A stretch of 48,359 nt of DNA from NCBI GenBank assembly GCA_002700095.1, contig PACL01000038.1, forward strand, positions 1 to 48,359. The letters are read 5' to 3'. Source of the stretch: Fulvimarina sp. GTDB lineage: Bacteria; Pseudomonadota; Alphaproteobacteria; Rhizobiales; Rhizobiaceae. Each line of letters starts with the position of its first letter. The first letter of the stretch is position 1. The notes beneath the pieces are model-generated. The model did not search any database. It saw only the letters and a program-made list of their open reading frames with translations, and was not told where the DNA came from. Shown here piece after piece: positions 18,649 to 27,251 of the stretch. The position numbers and the translations under genes are program-made.

Positions 18649-18714
18649 TATCTCGTCAGCAGACGATACCGATCTCGTCAACCGACGATGCCGATGTCGT
18701 CGGCCGACGATGAG
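18649..18714. repeat. Three imperfect 22-bp tandem repeats
   Basis: Units at 18649-18670, 18671-18692 and 18693-18714 follow the pattern gatctcgtcaaccgacgatg plus two bases, with about 3-5 differences between units. Each unit contains an internal inverted element TCGTC...GACGA. The array ends 9 bases before the start of the EI24 membrane protein, so it covers the leader. Confidence 0.8.
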
Positions 18715-18723
18715 AGACCGCTC

Positions 18724-19497
18724 ATGATCTTCACCAGCGCCCGCCTCGCCCTTTCCGACATCCTGTCGCCGCCCTTCCGCGCCACCCTGTGGAAGTCGCT
18801 GGGGCTGACGGCCGTCTGTCTGGTCGTCCTGTGGTTCGCGGTCGAGACGGTGTTCGAATGGCTTGCGGTGCCGTTCCTGTCGAACCTCTTTCCGGATGCG
18901 CCGGGCTGGGTCGACCAGGCGGGGACGGTGGCCGGCTGGGGCGCCGGGATCGCGCTCGCCATCGGACTGTTGTTCCTGATCGGCCCGATCAGCGCGATCA
19001 TCGCAGGCCTCTTCCTCGACGACGTCGCCGAAGTGGTCGAGCGGAGCGCCTATCCCGGCTCGCCGGCCGGTCGCCCGATGCCGTTCTGGCGGGGCGCGGT
19101 CCTGTCGGTGAGGTTCTTCGGCGTCGTCATTCTTGGAAACCTGATTGCCCTCGCCCTCCTTTTGGTGCCGGGCGTCAACCTCGTCGCCTTCTTCCTCGTC
19201 AACGGCTATCTCGTCGGGCGGGAGTATTTCGAGTTTGCGGCGATGCGCTACCGCCGCGAGGGAGACGCGCGGGACATGCGCTCGCGCCATTCGACGACCG
19301 TCTTCTTTGCCGGCCTGCTCGTCGCACTGTTCATGGCGATCCCGATCGTCAACCTCCTGACGCCGCTCTTCGCCGCCAGCCTGATGGTGCATCTCCACCA
19401 GAGGATTTCGGCCCGCAACGGCGGCCTCGTCGGCCTCGATCGCGACGACGTCAGGCTTGCGGGAGAGCCGGCGGCGGACCGGGCGGCAGGGGTCTGA
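18724..19497 (+). CDS. EI24 domain membrane protein (CysZ-like)
   Basis: A 257-aa inner-membrane protein with about five hydrophobic segments (near residues 21-43, 66-96, 126-166 and 201-225) and the EI24/CysZ pattern, including LFLDDVAEVVE, FFLVNGYLVGREYFE and AAMRY. CysZ of Escherichia coli is a sulfate channel; in this lineage the function is not established. The start at 18724 (MIFTSARLALSDIL) has GAGAG upstream and fits relatives; an upstream ATG at 18688 lies inside the tandem repeat and is less likely. The last 47 bases overlap nth, which is convergent. Confidence 0.88.
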   Translation: MIFTSARLALSDILSPPFRATLWKSLGLTAVCLVVLWFAVETVFEWLAVPFLSNLFPDAPGWVDQAGTVAGWGAGIALAIGLLFLIGPISAIIAGLFLDDVAEVVERSAYPGSPAGRPMPFWRGAVLSVRFFGVVILGNLIALALLLVPGVNLVAFFLVNGYLVGREYFEFAAMRYRREGDARDMRSRHSTTVFFAGLLVALFMAIPIVNLLTPLFAASLMVHLHQRISARNGGLVGLDRDDVRLAGEPAADRAAGV

Positions 19498-20263
19498 GCT
19501 CGGCCGGAACGTCGTTGGTCTTGACCTCGGCCCTGCACAGATCGGCGATGACGCAGGCCTCGCATTCGGGCCTTCGCGCCTTGCAGACATATCGGCCGTG
19601 CAGGATCAGCCAGTGATGGGCATGCCGGCGATAGGCGGGCGGGATGATCCGCAGCATGTTCGCCTCGACCTCGTCCGGCGTCGTGCCGGGGGCGAGATGC
19701 AGCCGGTTGCCGATCCGGAAGATATGGGTGTCGACGGCGAGCGTCTCCTCGCCGAAGGCGACGTTGAGGACGACGTTGGCGGTTTTGCGCCCGACGCCCG
19801 GCAGCGCTTCCAGCGCGGCGCGGTCCTGCGGCACCTCGCCGCCATGGCGGGCGACGAGGGCCTGGGACAGCGCCAGCACGTTCTTCGCCTTGTTCCGGAA
19901 GAGACCGATCGTCTTGATGTGGTCGCGGATCGTCTCCTCGCCCAGCGCCGCCATGGCATGCGGATCGTCGGCTGCGGCGAACAGGCCGCGCGTCGCCTTG
20001 TTGACGCCCGCATCGGTCGCCTGGGCGGACAAGACGACGGCGACGAGAAGCGTGAACGGGTTGCGGTATTCGAGCTCGGATTCGGGCTCCGGACGCTGGA
20101 TCTCGAAGCGCCGGAAGATCTCGGAAATCTCCTCGGGCGCGTAGGGGATCTTGATGCGACGCTTGGCCGCGCGGCCCGCAGGTGCCCTGGCGGGCCCTTT
20201 CGTCGCAGTCTTGGCGCCAGCTGGCTTGACCCGGGCGGCCGGCTTGTCAATCTTTTCAGTCAT
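19451..20263 (-). CDS. nth: Endonuclease III
   Basis: Bifunctional DNA glycosylase/AP lyase of base-excision repair, removing oxidised pyrimidines. The 270-aa product has a basic, disordered N-terminal tail (residues 1-38), the helix-hairpin-helix LPGVGRKTANVV with catalytic Lys160, and Asp178 in AVDTHIFRI. The [4Fe-4S] cluster ligands are Cys227, Cys234, Cys237 and Cys243 with the canonical x6, x2, x5 spacing. Start is taken at the second of two adjacent ATGs (20263), with AGGG in front; a start at 20299 would run into the divergent DUF2244 gene. A long basic tail is common in rhizobial Nth. Confidence 0.95.
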   Translation of the reverse strand: MTEKIDKPAARVKPAGAKTATKGPARAPAGRAAKRRIKIPYAPEEISEIFRRFEIQRPEPESELEYRNPFTLLVAVVLSAQATDAGVNKATRGLFAAADDPHAMAALGEETIRDHIKTIGLFRNKAKNVLALSQALVARHGGEVPQDRAALEALPGVGRKTANVVLNVAFGEETLAVDTHIFRIGNRLHLAPGTTPDEVEANMLRIIPPAYRRHAHHWLILHGRYVCKARRPECEACVIADLCRAEVKTNDVPAELRPLPPGPPPALPQA

Positions 20264-20288
20264 CATCGCCCTATAGCGAGCTTGGCCG

Positions 20289-20825
20289 ATGGATGACAAT
20301 CGCGATCAACCGGCCCCGGAGCCGGCACCCCGCGCGCCGGCTGCGCCGCGCGCTGCTGCCGACCGGCCGATCTTCCAGGCGCTGCTGACGCCCTACCGCT
20401 CGCTCGGGCGGCGCGGCTTCACCGTCATGATGAGCTTCTTCTGCCTGATCAGCCTCGTCGCCGGCATCGCCTTCTGGGTGAAGGGCGCCTGGCCGGTCTT
20501 CGGCTTCATCGGCCTCGACGTGCTCGTCCTGTGGTGGGCCTTCTCGGCGAGCTACCGGTCGGCCAGGGCCCGCGAGGAGGTGCTCGTGACGCGCACCGAC
20601 TGCGCCATCCGCAAGGTCTCGCCGAAGGGCATCGTGCGCGAGGACCATCACAATCCGTTCTTCGCACGTTTTTCCGTCAACCGGCACGAGGAGATCGGCA
20701 TCACGCGGATGAGCGTCGATTCGCGCAACGTCTCGACGGAGATCGGCAGCTTCCTCAATCCCGACGACAAGGACAGTTTCGCCGCGGCGCTTCAACAGGC
20801 GCTGATCACCGCGAAACGGGGATGA
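20289..20825 (+). CDS. DUF2244 membrane protein
   Basis: A 178-aa protein with a proline-rich soluble N terminus (1-40), two adjacent membrane helices (about 45-66 and 70-90), and a cytosolic C-terminal domain. The DUF2244 pattern is visible in LTPYRSLGRRGFTVMMSF and in the terminal SRNVSTEIGSFLNPDDKDSFAAAL. Function is unknown. It is divergent from nth with barely 25 bases between starts, and is followed by the Ada-like gene, a gene order also seen in rhizobia. Confidence 0.85.
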   Translation: MDDNRDQPAPEPAPRAPAAPRAAADRPIFQALLTPYRSLGRRGFTVMMSFFCLISLVAGIAFWVKGAWPVFGFIGLDVLVLWWAFSASYRSARAREEVLVTRTDCAIRKVSPKGIVREDHHNPFFARFSVNRHEEIGITRMSVDSRNVSTEIGSFLNPDDKDSFAAALQQALITAKRG

Positions 20826-20913
20826 AAATCTGCTGCGTTTCGCGAAGACGGCCGGAAATCGGGTGGCGACATGCTTTTGCGCATGCACAGATGGCGGCGA
20901 AGGAGACCTCGCC

Positions 20914-21828
20914 ATGCTGTCATTTGCCACTGCCCCATGCGAAACCGTTCCCTTGCCCGACGTCATGCCGACCGGACGCGCCGCCTTGACCGACTACGAG
21001 ACCGTCCGCCGGATGATCGAGTTCATCTCGACCGAGTATCGCAGCCAGCCGAGCCTCGCCGAGATCGCCGAGACGGTCGGCCGCTCGGAGGAGACGCTGA
21101 CCTCGCTGCTCAAGCGCTGGGCCGGGCTGACGCCGAAGGCGTTCCTGCAGGCGGTGACGCTGGACAATGCCCGGCGCCTGCTCGACGACGGCGCCTCGCT
21201 TCTCGATGCCGCCTATGAGGTGGGCTATTCCGGCCCGTCGCGGCTGCACGACCTGTTCGTCAAGCACGAGGCGGTCTCGCCCGGGGACTACAAGGCCCGC
21301 GGGCAGGGGATAGACCTCTTCTACGGCTACCACCCGACGCCCTTCGGTCTCGCCATCGTGGTGGCGACCGAGCGGGGCCTTGCCGGGATCGGTTTTGCCG
21401 ATCCGACCGACGGCGGCGAGGGACAAGCGCTGGAAGACATGCGCCGGCGCTGGCCGAAGGCGCGGTTCACCGCCGATGCCATGCGCACCGCGCCCTTCGC
21501 CCGGCGGATCTTCGAGCCCTCGCGCTGGCAGGAGGATCGCCCGCTGAAGGTCGTGCTGATCGGCACCGACTTCGAGATCCGCGTCTGGCAGACCCTCCTG
21601 CAGATACCGCTCGGCTCAGCCACCAGCTATTCGACCATCGCCGAGCGGATCGGCGCGCCGAAGGCCGCCCGCGCCGTCGGCGCGGCGGTCGGGCGAAACC
21701 CGGTCTCCTTCGTCGTCCCCTGCCACCGGGTGCTCGGAAAGAGCGGCGCCCTCACCGGCTATCACTGGGGCATCACCCGCAAGCGGGCGATGCTGGGCTG
21801 GGAAAGCGGCGTGCTCGCGCGGGAGTAG
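20914..21828 (+). CDS. AraC-type regulator fused to O6-methylguanine-DNA methyltransferase (Ada-like)
   Basis: A 304-aa protein. An AraC/XylS DNA-binding domain spans about residues 30-128 (two HTH motifs: PSLAEIAETVGRSEETLTSLLKRW; SLLDAAYEVGYSGPSRLHDLF). The methyltransferase domain spans 140-300 with the methyl-acceptor Cys270 in VVPCHRVLGKSG. It repairs alkylated guanine and probably regulates the adaptive response. The N-terminal Ada zinc/methylphosphotriester domain, which holds the switch Cys38 in Escherichia coli Ada, is absent, so activation must differ. Start at ATG 20914 with AAGGAG; an in-frame GTG at 20863 lacks such a site. Confidence 0.92.
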   Translation: MLSFATAPCETVPLPDVMPTGRAALTDYETVRRMIEFISTEYRSQPSLAEIAETVGRSEETLTSLLKRWAGLTPKAFLQAVTLDNARRLLDDGASLLDAAYEVGYSGPSRLHDLFVKHEAVSPGDYKARGQGIDLFYGYHPTPFGLAIVVATERGLAGIGFADPTDGGEGQALEDMRRRWPKARFTADAMRTAPFARRIFEPSRWQEDRPLKVVLIGTDFEIRVWQTLLQIPLGSATSYSTIAERIGAPKAARAVGAAVGRNPVSFVVPCHRVLGKSGALTGYHWGITRKRAMLGWESGVLARE

Positions 21829-21904
21829 CCCTCACCCTCGATCGGATGCCTGCGACCCGCGCAGCGCTGCGCGCACCGAGCCCTTGAGGCTCCGAGACAC
21901 CGGG

Positions 21905-24094
21905 TCAGGCCGCGCGGCGCAACGGCTGGCGGCCGGGTCGACCGGCCACGGCGGCGATCGTGAAATAGGCGATCAGGCGTTTCAGCGCATCCGCCTGCTC
22001 GGTCAGTTCCTGGGTCGCCGCATTGGTCTCCTCGATCATCGCGGCGTTCTGCTGGGTCATCTGGTCCATCTGCCCCACGGCCTCGTTGATCTCGGACAGG
22101 CCGGTCGCCTGGGACTTTGAGCCGCTGGCGATCTGCTCGACCTTGCCGTCGATCTCCATGACCTGGGCGACGATCCGGCGCAGGGCCTCGGCGGCGTTAT
22201 CGACGAATTCGACACCCTTTTCGACATTGTCGGAGGCGGCGCTGATCAGCGCCTTGATCTCGTCGGCCGCAGCGGAGGACCGCTGGGACAGTTCGCGCAC
22301 TTCCTGGGCGACGACTGCGAAACCCTTGCCCGCCTCGCCGGCCCGCGCCGCTTCGACGCCGGCATTCAGCGCCAGAAGGTTCGTCTGGAACGAGATCTCG
22401 TTGATCACCGAGATGATCGCCTCGATCTTCTCGGACGACTCGGCGATCTTGCGCATGGCGTCGATCGCCTGCTGGACGATCTGGTCGGCACGCTCGGCAT
22501 CGTCGCGAGCAGAGCGCACCGACTTCGCAGCTCCGCCGGCGAGATCGGCGTTCTGGCCTACCTGGCCGGTGATCTCGCCCAGCGCCGCGACGCTCTCCTC
22601 GATGCTCGCGGCCTGCCCCTCGATGCGGTGGGTCATGTTCTCGGTCGCCGAACCGATCTCCTGGGTCCCCGTCTCGATGCTCTCGACGGAGGCGCTGACG
22701 GCCTGCATCGTCTGGCGCAGCTTGTCGAGCGCTGCCTCGTAGTCGTGCTTCAGCTGCCGATAGTGGCTGGGAAATTCCCCTTCGAGCGGCGTGACGAGGT
22801 CGCCCGCGGCGAGCCGGGCGAGGCCCGAGCCGAGGGAGGCGACGACTGCCGCCTGTTCCGCCGCGGTCCGCTGGCGTTCGCTCTCGCTCTCGCCGCGCAG
22901 GCGCTCGGCATTCGCGCGCTCGTTCTCGGCCGCGATTTCGGCGGCGACGCCGCTCTTCAGCTGATGGCGGAAGCCCTCGAGAGCTTTGGCGAAGGTCCCA
23001 AGCTCGTCCCGCTTGTCCGTGCCCGAGACGGCGCCGTCATAGTCGCCCTCCGCTAGGCTCTCGACGCCCGCAAGCAGCCGCGACAGCGGGCGGGTAACGA
23101 CCTGGCGCGCAGCGAACGCCATCGCGATCAGAACCGCCACCAACAGGACGCCGCCGATCAGCAGGAACTTGCTGACCTCGGCATAGACAGGGGCGGTGAA
23201 GACCGTCGCAGGAACGTCGACGACCAGCGCCCAGCGCTTGCCAAGGCCGGGTAGCTCGAAGGGATAGACGATCCGCTCGTACGTCCCGTCGGCGATGCCC
23301 TTGATGGTCTGCGGCTCGCCACTGGCCAGCGCCGCGTCGACGAGATCCTTGCCCTCTTCGTCATAGGGCTTGATCAGCTGATCGGCGGAACCGCTCACCA
23401 GCCAGTTGCCAGTGCCTGACAGAAGAAAGGTCCGGCCTCCTTCGAAGGGGACCATGGTGCTCACCAGCCGGCTCAGCCCGTCGAGGCTGAAGTCGACGCC
23501 GCCGACCCCGATGAGCCTGTCGCCCGACATCATCGGAAAGGCGATCGACGACATCAGGGCATCGACGTCGGAGCCCTTGTAGGGTTCGGTGATTGACGGC
23601 TTGCCGCTCTTGGCAGCGAGATCGTACCAGGGCGCGGAGTAATCCATCGTGAAGGTCGAGAACACGACGTCGCCGGAGGCGTTCTTCGTCCAGTAGGGCG
23701 TGTAGACGCCCTGCGCATTGGTGCCGGTCGCGCCCGTCTCGGTGACGCCGTCAAAGCCGTTCGGCGCCTCGGCCATCCAGGCACCGAAGAGGTTCTCGTT
23801 GCGAATCGCGACCGATTTGAGCATCGCGATCACCGCCGCGCGATCGCGGTTTCCCGCGGCGTTGGCGGCAGCGATCATGCCGGTCATGCTCCGGCCCGCC
23901 GCGACCGCCAGCCCGACCTCGGCGCCGACTGCGCTGGCCATGTTGCGTGCCTCGGTGTTGGCGGAGCGGTAGATGTCGGTCTCGACCCGCGACTTGGTCT
24001 CGAAGGCCGAAAGGGCGACGGCGAGGACCAGGATCGAAGCGACGGTTCCGCCGGCAAAGACCAGAAGTTTGGAGGCGAGCGATTTCATCTGCAT
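21905..24094 (-). CDS. Methyl-accepting chemotaxis protein with periplasmic CACHE sensor
   Basis: A 729-aa chemoreceptor. TM1 is near residues 8-30. A large periplasmic dCACHE-type sensor (about 35-300) contains FGAWMAEAPNGFDG and WYDLAAKSGKPSITEPY, the latter typical of ligand-binding CACHE modules for small metabolites. TM2 is near 308-330, and HAMP follows (about 330-385) with a linker that may hold a second HAMP. The signalling domain (about 480-700) has the hairpin tip EISFQTNLLALNAGVEAARAG and GKGFAVVAQEVRELSQRS. No C-terminal CheR-binding pentapeptide is present. Ligand unknown. A single gene with its own promoter. Confidence 0.95.
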   Translation of the reverse strand: MQMKSLASKLLVFAGGTVASILVLAVALSAFETKSRVETDIYRSANTEARNMASAVGAEVGLAVAAGRSMTGMIAAANAAGNRDRAAVIAMLKSVAIRNENLFGAWMAEAPNGFDGVTETGATGTNAQGVYTPYWTKNASGDVVFSTFTMDYSAPWYDLAAKSGKPSITEPYKGSDVDALMSSIAFPMMSGDRLIGVGGVDFSLDGLSRLVSTMVPFEGGRTFLLSGTGNWLVSGSADQLIKPYDEEGKDLVDAALASGEPQTIKGIADGTYERIVYPFELPGLGKRWALVVDVPATVFTAPVYAEVSKFLLIGGVLLVAVLIAMAFAARQVVTRPLSRLLAGVESLAEGDYDGAVSGTDKRDELGTFAKALEGFRHQLKSGVAAEIAAENERANAERLRGESESERQRTAAEQAAVVASLGSGLARLAAGDLVTPLEGEFPSHYRQLKHDYEAALDKLRQTMQAVSASVESIETGTQEIGSATENMTHRIEGQAASIEESVAALGEITGQVGQNADLAGGAAKSVRSARDDAERADQIVQQAIDAMRKIAESSEKIEAIISVINEISFQTNLLALNAGVEAARAGEAGKGFAVVAQEVRELSQRSSAAADEIKALISAASDNVEKGVEFVDNAAEALRRIVAQVMEIDGKVEQIASGSKSQATGLSEINEAVGQMDQMTQQNAAMIEETNAATQELTEQADALKRLIAYFTIAAVAGRPGRQPLRRAA

Positions 24095-24312
24095 GGCAGA
24101 GCTCCGGGGCGCGAGGGCCGTATTGCACTGCAGCAGCTTTGCCGAAATTCCTCTGACGAATTGTTAAGTCGGCCGGAAATGTGGCGCAAGCGGACAAACT
24201 TTCGCCACCGGCAGACGGCGGCTTGCGACGGCCTCTGCCTACAATGCCGATCGCGCTTGAAAACGGGCCGAAACTGCCGGCCGAGCGGCACGGCGACGAA
24301 GCCGCGTCCGGC

Positions 24313-24948
24313 TCAGCGTCTTTCCCCGGCCTCCACGTCGCCGCCTTCCTCGTCGCCCGATGCCGTCTCGTCCCGGCTGAACAGGAACTTGTAGGTCCCG
24401 ACGCAGCCGACGAGGCAGATGGCGACGGCAGCCAGATAGAGCGGCCAGGTCGAGTGGCCGGCGAAATAGGTCTGGAACGCCGTGCCGAACAGATAGGCGA
24501 GGCCGCCATAGGCAAGCGACCAGGCCGCCGCGCTGATCGAGTTGTAAAGCAGGAAGACTGGCCAGTTCATGTGCATGGTGCCGGCGACGAAGCCGTTGAG
24601 CTGGCGCAGGATGATGATGAAGCGGGCGACGAGGACGACGGCGATGCCGTAGTTCTGGAACCGCTCCTCGACCATCTTGAAGCGCTTCTCGCCGAGGCCG
24701 AACCGCTCGCCCCACCGCACCACCATGGCCCGGCCATACCGTCGCCCGACGAGATAGCCGATGTTGTCGCCGATGATCGAGCCGAAGAACGCCGCCCCGA
24801 GGACGAGCAGGATGTGCAGTGAGCCTTCGCCCGCCAAGAGCCCGCCGGCGACGACCAGGCTCTCGCCCGGCAGCGGCAGGCCCGTCGATTCCAGAAGGAC
24901 GACGACGAACAGGAGGCCGCAGCCGTATTGAACGAGATATTCCGTCAC
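24313..24948 (-). CDS. DedA family membrane protein
   Basis: A 211-aa inner-membrane VTT/DedA protein of the proton-coupled lipid scramblase/flippase family (undecaprenyl phosphate or phosphatidylethanolamine recycling in relatives). The conserved segments are ESTGLPLPGESLVVAGGLLA near residue 20-40, GSIIGDNIGYLVGRRYGR near 56-73, and RFIIILRQLNGFVAGTMHMNW near 108-129 with the key Arg residues. The C terminus is an acidic tail. It starts at a GTG (24946-24948) with GGAG 11 bases upstream. The product is 20-30 residues shorter than some DedA proteins but complete in motifs. Confidence 0.9.
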   Translation of the reverse strand: MTEYLVQYGCGLLFVVVLLESTGLPLPGESLVVAGGLLAGEGSLHILLVLGAAFFGSIIGDNIGYLVGRRYGRAMVVRWGERFGLGEKRFKMVEERFQNYGIAVVLVARFIIILRQLNGFVAGTMHMNWPVFLLYNSISAAAWSLAYGGLAYLFGTAFQTYFAGHSTWPLYLAAVAICLVGCVGTYKFLFSRDETASGDEEGGDVEAGERR

Positions 24949-25050
24949 CGGCTGCGTCTCTCCTCGGCGTCAGTCAGAACCGTCATACCGTCTCTGGCTT
25001 GCATGAAGCCCGGGACACGGCACAAGCAGGGCCCCCAGGCGGGCCGCTCG

Positions 25051-26277
25051 TCACGGCCGGGCGAGCAGCGCCACCGCCTCGACGTGGTGGGACCACAGGA
25101 ACTGGTCGATCGGCGTCACCGAGACGAGCCGGTAGCCGCCATCGACGAGGATCTTCAGATCCCGCGCCAGCGTGACAGGATTGCACGACACGGCTGCGAC
25201 GCGCTTGACGCCGGATCCGGCGAGTTCGCGCACCAGCCCCTCGGTGCCGGCGCGCGGCGGATCGAAGACGACGCCGTCGAACGCCTTCAGCTCCTTGGCC
25301 GGAACCGGGCGGCGAAAGAGATCGCGGCGCTCGGTCGAGAGCGGCTTCAGCCCGGTGGCGCCGCGATGCGCCCGGTCTTGCGCGGCGAGTGCCGCCGCCT
25401 CGCTCTCCACCGCATGGACCGCCGACTGGCGCGCGAGCCGCAGCGAGAAGGTGCCGCAGCCCGAAAAGAAATCGGCGACACGCTTGGCACCGCCAAGATG
25501 CCCGACCACCAGTTCCGCCATCGCGGCCTCGGCGCTCTCGACCGCCTGCAGGAAGCCGCCGGGCGGCAGCTCGGTGCTGACGCCGGAGAAATCGACCAGT
25601 GGCGGACGCGACTTCACCAGCACCTCGCCATCGACGCTCAGGCGCGCGATATCCGCCCGGAGCGCCATCGCAACTGCCGGCTGCCGGAGCTTCTCGGAGA
25701 GCTTGGCGGCATCGCTCGCAGCGACGTCGAGGCCCGCCGTCGTCGCGGTGACCATCAGCTTCAGCGGCTTCTTGCGGTCGGTGAGGAGCGCGGCGAGCCT
25801 GCGCAGGAAGGGCAGCGCCGCCTCGATCGCCGGCAGCGCGATCGGGCAGGTCTCGATGGCCACGACCCGGTTGGTGCGGGCGGCGTTGTAGCCGAGAACG
25901 ACGCGGGTGCCGGCCCGGGTCGCCGTCAGTGCGACGCGGCGGCGCGAGCGGGGCATGCAGCCGACCAGCGGCGAGATCTCCGCCTCCAGGCCGTCCCGCG
26001 CCAGCGCGGCGACGACGAGGTCGCGCTTGAACTCCCGGTAGACCGCCTCGCTCGCATGCTGGAGATCGCAGCCGCCGCACTCGCCGAAATGCGGACAGGG
26101 CGGCTCCCGGCGCTCCGGCGACGGTTCGACGAGCGTGAAGTCGGCGCGCCCGGCCACCGCGCCGGGTTCGATCTCGACCACCTCGCCCGGCAGGGTGAAC
26201 GGCAGATAGAGCGGCCCGTCCGCCCCTTGCGCGATGCCGTCGCCCTTGGTTCCGAGGCTGTCGATGGTTACGTGCAA
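25051..26277 (-). CDS. RNA m5U methyltransferase, TrmA/RlmD (RumA) family
   Basis: A 408-aa S-adenosylmethionine-dependent uracil-5 methyltransferase. A TRAM-like domain is at 1-50, an iron-sulfur binding region with Cys61, Cys67 and Cys70 (CPHFGECGGC) follows, then the Rossmann motif FFSGCGTFSLRLA near 263-275, FDPPRAGTEGL, and the nucleophile Cys365 in VSCNPVTLARDL. Whether the target is 23S rRNA or tRNA cannot be told. The start is a TTG at 26277 with AAAGG upstream, overlapping the end of tlyA by 10 bases; no other usable start fits. It is therefore probably translated together with tlyA. Confidence 0.92.
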   Translation of the reverse strand: MHVTIDSLGTKGDGIAQGADGPLYLPFTLPGEVVEIEPGAVAGRADFTLVEPSPERREPPCPHFGECGGCDLQHASEAVYREFKRDLVVAALARDGLEAEISPLVGCMPRSRRRVALTATRAGTRVVLGYNAARTNRVVAIETCPIALPAIEAALPFLRRLAALLTDRKKPLKLMVTATTAGLDVAASDAAKLSEKLRQPAVAMALRADIARLSVDGEVLVKSRPPLVDFSGVSTELPPGGFLQAVESAEAAMAELVVGHLGGAKRVADFFSGCGTFSLRLARQSAVHAVESEAAALAAQDRAHRGATGLKPLSTERRDLFRRPVPAKELKAFDGVVFDPPRAGTEGLVRELAGSGVKRVAAVSCNPVTLARDLKILVDGGYRLVSVTPIDQFLWSHHVEAVALLARP

Positions 26278-27035
26278 GACTTCGCCTTTCGTCCGTGCAG
26301 CAGGAATTCACGGTTGCCGTCGCCGCCGGTGATCGGCGAATCGATGAGTTCCAGCGCCTGCCAGTCCGGCTGCCCGTCGAGCCAGTCCCGCAGCCGCCCG
26401 GCGACGACCTCGGCCTGGGAAGGATCGCGCAGGAGGCCGCCCTTGCCGATCGCCTCGCGGCCAGCCTCGAATTGCGGCTTGACCAGCAAGACGGCCTCGG
26501 TTCCCGGCTCGGCCAGTCCGAGGGCGGGAGGCAAGGCGAGGGTCAGGGAAATGAAGCTGACATCGGCGACCAGCAAGTCGAACTCGCGGCCGAAGAGATC
26601 GTCCCGCGTCATCTCCCGCGCGTTCAGCCCCTCGATGCAGCTGACGCGCGGATCGGCCGCAATCACCGGGTTCATCTGGTCATGGCCGACATCGATCGCA
26701 AGGACATGCGCCGCGCCGCGTTCGATGAGGAGCTGTGTGAAGCCGCCGGTCGAGGCGCCGACATCCAGCGCCGTCCTCCCGGCAGGATCGACGCCGAAGC
26801 TGTCGAGCCCGGCCATCAGCTTCAGCGCCGCCCGCGAGACATAGGCCTGCGCCGGATCGTCGATGGCGATCGCGACATCCGGATCGACCGCGAGGCTGGC
26901 CTTCGTCTCGACCCGGCCCTCCACGCGGACATGGCCGCGCTGGATCGCGTCCCGCGCCCTTGAGCGCGTCGGCGAAAGACCTCGTTCAACGAGGCAGGCA
27001 TCGAGACGGATGCGAGATTCAATATGTTCGGCCAT
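26268..27035 (-). CDS. tlyA: TlyA family rRNA 2'-O-methyltransferase / hemolysin-like protein
   Basis: A 255-aa protein with an N-terminal S4 RNA-binding domain (residues about 8-65, RIRLDACLVERGLSPTRSRARDAI) and an RrmJ/FtsJ-type methyltransferase domain (70-255) with LDVGASTGGFTQLLIERGA and the Lys/Asp residues of the KDKE set (VLLVKPQFEAGRE). In mycobacteria TlyA methylates 16S and 23S rRNA and affects capreomycin sensitivity; here the same activity is inferred. Start at 27035 is preferred; an ATG at 27086 would add 17 residues but lies next to the tandem repeat. The TrmA-family gene overlaps its end, forming a two-gene RNA-modification unit. Confidence 0.9.
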   Translation of the reverse strand: MAEHIESRIRLDACLVERGLSPTRSRARDAIQRGHVRVEGRVETKASLAVDPDVAIAIDDPAQAYVSRAALKLMAGLDSFGVDPAGRTALDVGASTGGFTQLLIERGAAHVLAIDVGHDQMNPVIAADPRVSCIEGLNAREMTRDDLFGREFDLLVADVSFISLTLALPPALGLAEPGTEAVLLVKPQFEAGREAIGKGGLLRDPSQAEVVAGRLRDWLDGQPDWQALELIDSPITGGDGNREFLLHGRKAKSCT

Positions 27036-27066
27036 GACCGGGTGATGCGACGGGGTCGCGTCATTG

Positions 27067-27114
27067 GCAAGCCGAAAGTGGGGCAAGCCGAAAGTGGGGC
27101 AAGCCGAAAATGGG
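27067..27114. repeat. Three 16-bp tandem repeats upstream of tlyA
   Basis: Unit gcaagccgaaagtggg occurs at 27067-27082, 27083-27098 and 27099-27114; the third copy differs by one base. The array starts 31 bases upstream of the tlyA start and covers its likely promoter or leader. Confidence 0.9.
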
Positions 27115-27251
27115 GCGCGGCCGGGAAGTACCGTCCATTCCCGGTTTCTGCGACACCCATGAAGGCGGCAGGCTACGACAAACGCCGACTGGACGTCGTC
27201 ATTCGAGCGTCGAACAGGAACCGGCCGCCCAGAAACTCCGTCCGCCGACGT

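Noticed and set aside
18649..18714. CRISPR array
   Set aside because: Units are directly adjacent with no spacers, only three copies and imperfect, so not CRISPR.
24983..26311. Second minus-strand frame over the TrmA-family gene
   Set aside because: Arg-rich shadow in another phase; the gene at 25051-26277 carries catalytic motifs.
26822..27160. Upstream-extended start for tlyA through the 16-bp repeats
   Set aside because: The frame in the repeats is different from tlyA and no ribosome site is present; the start at 27035 fits the family N terminus.
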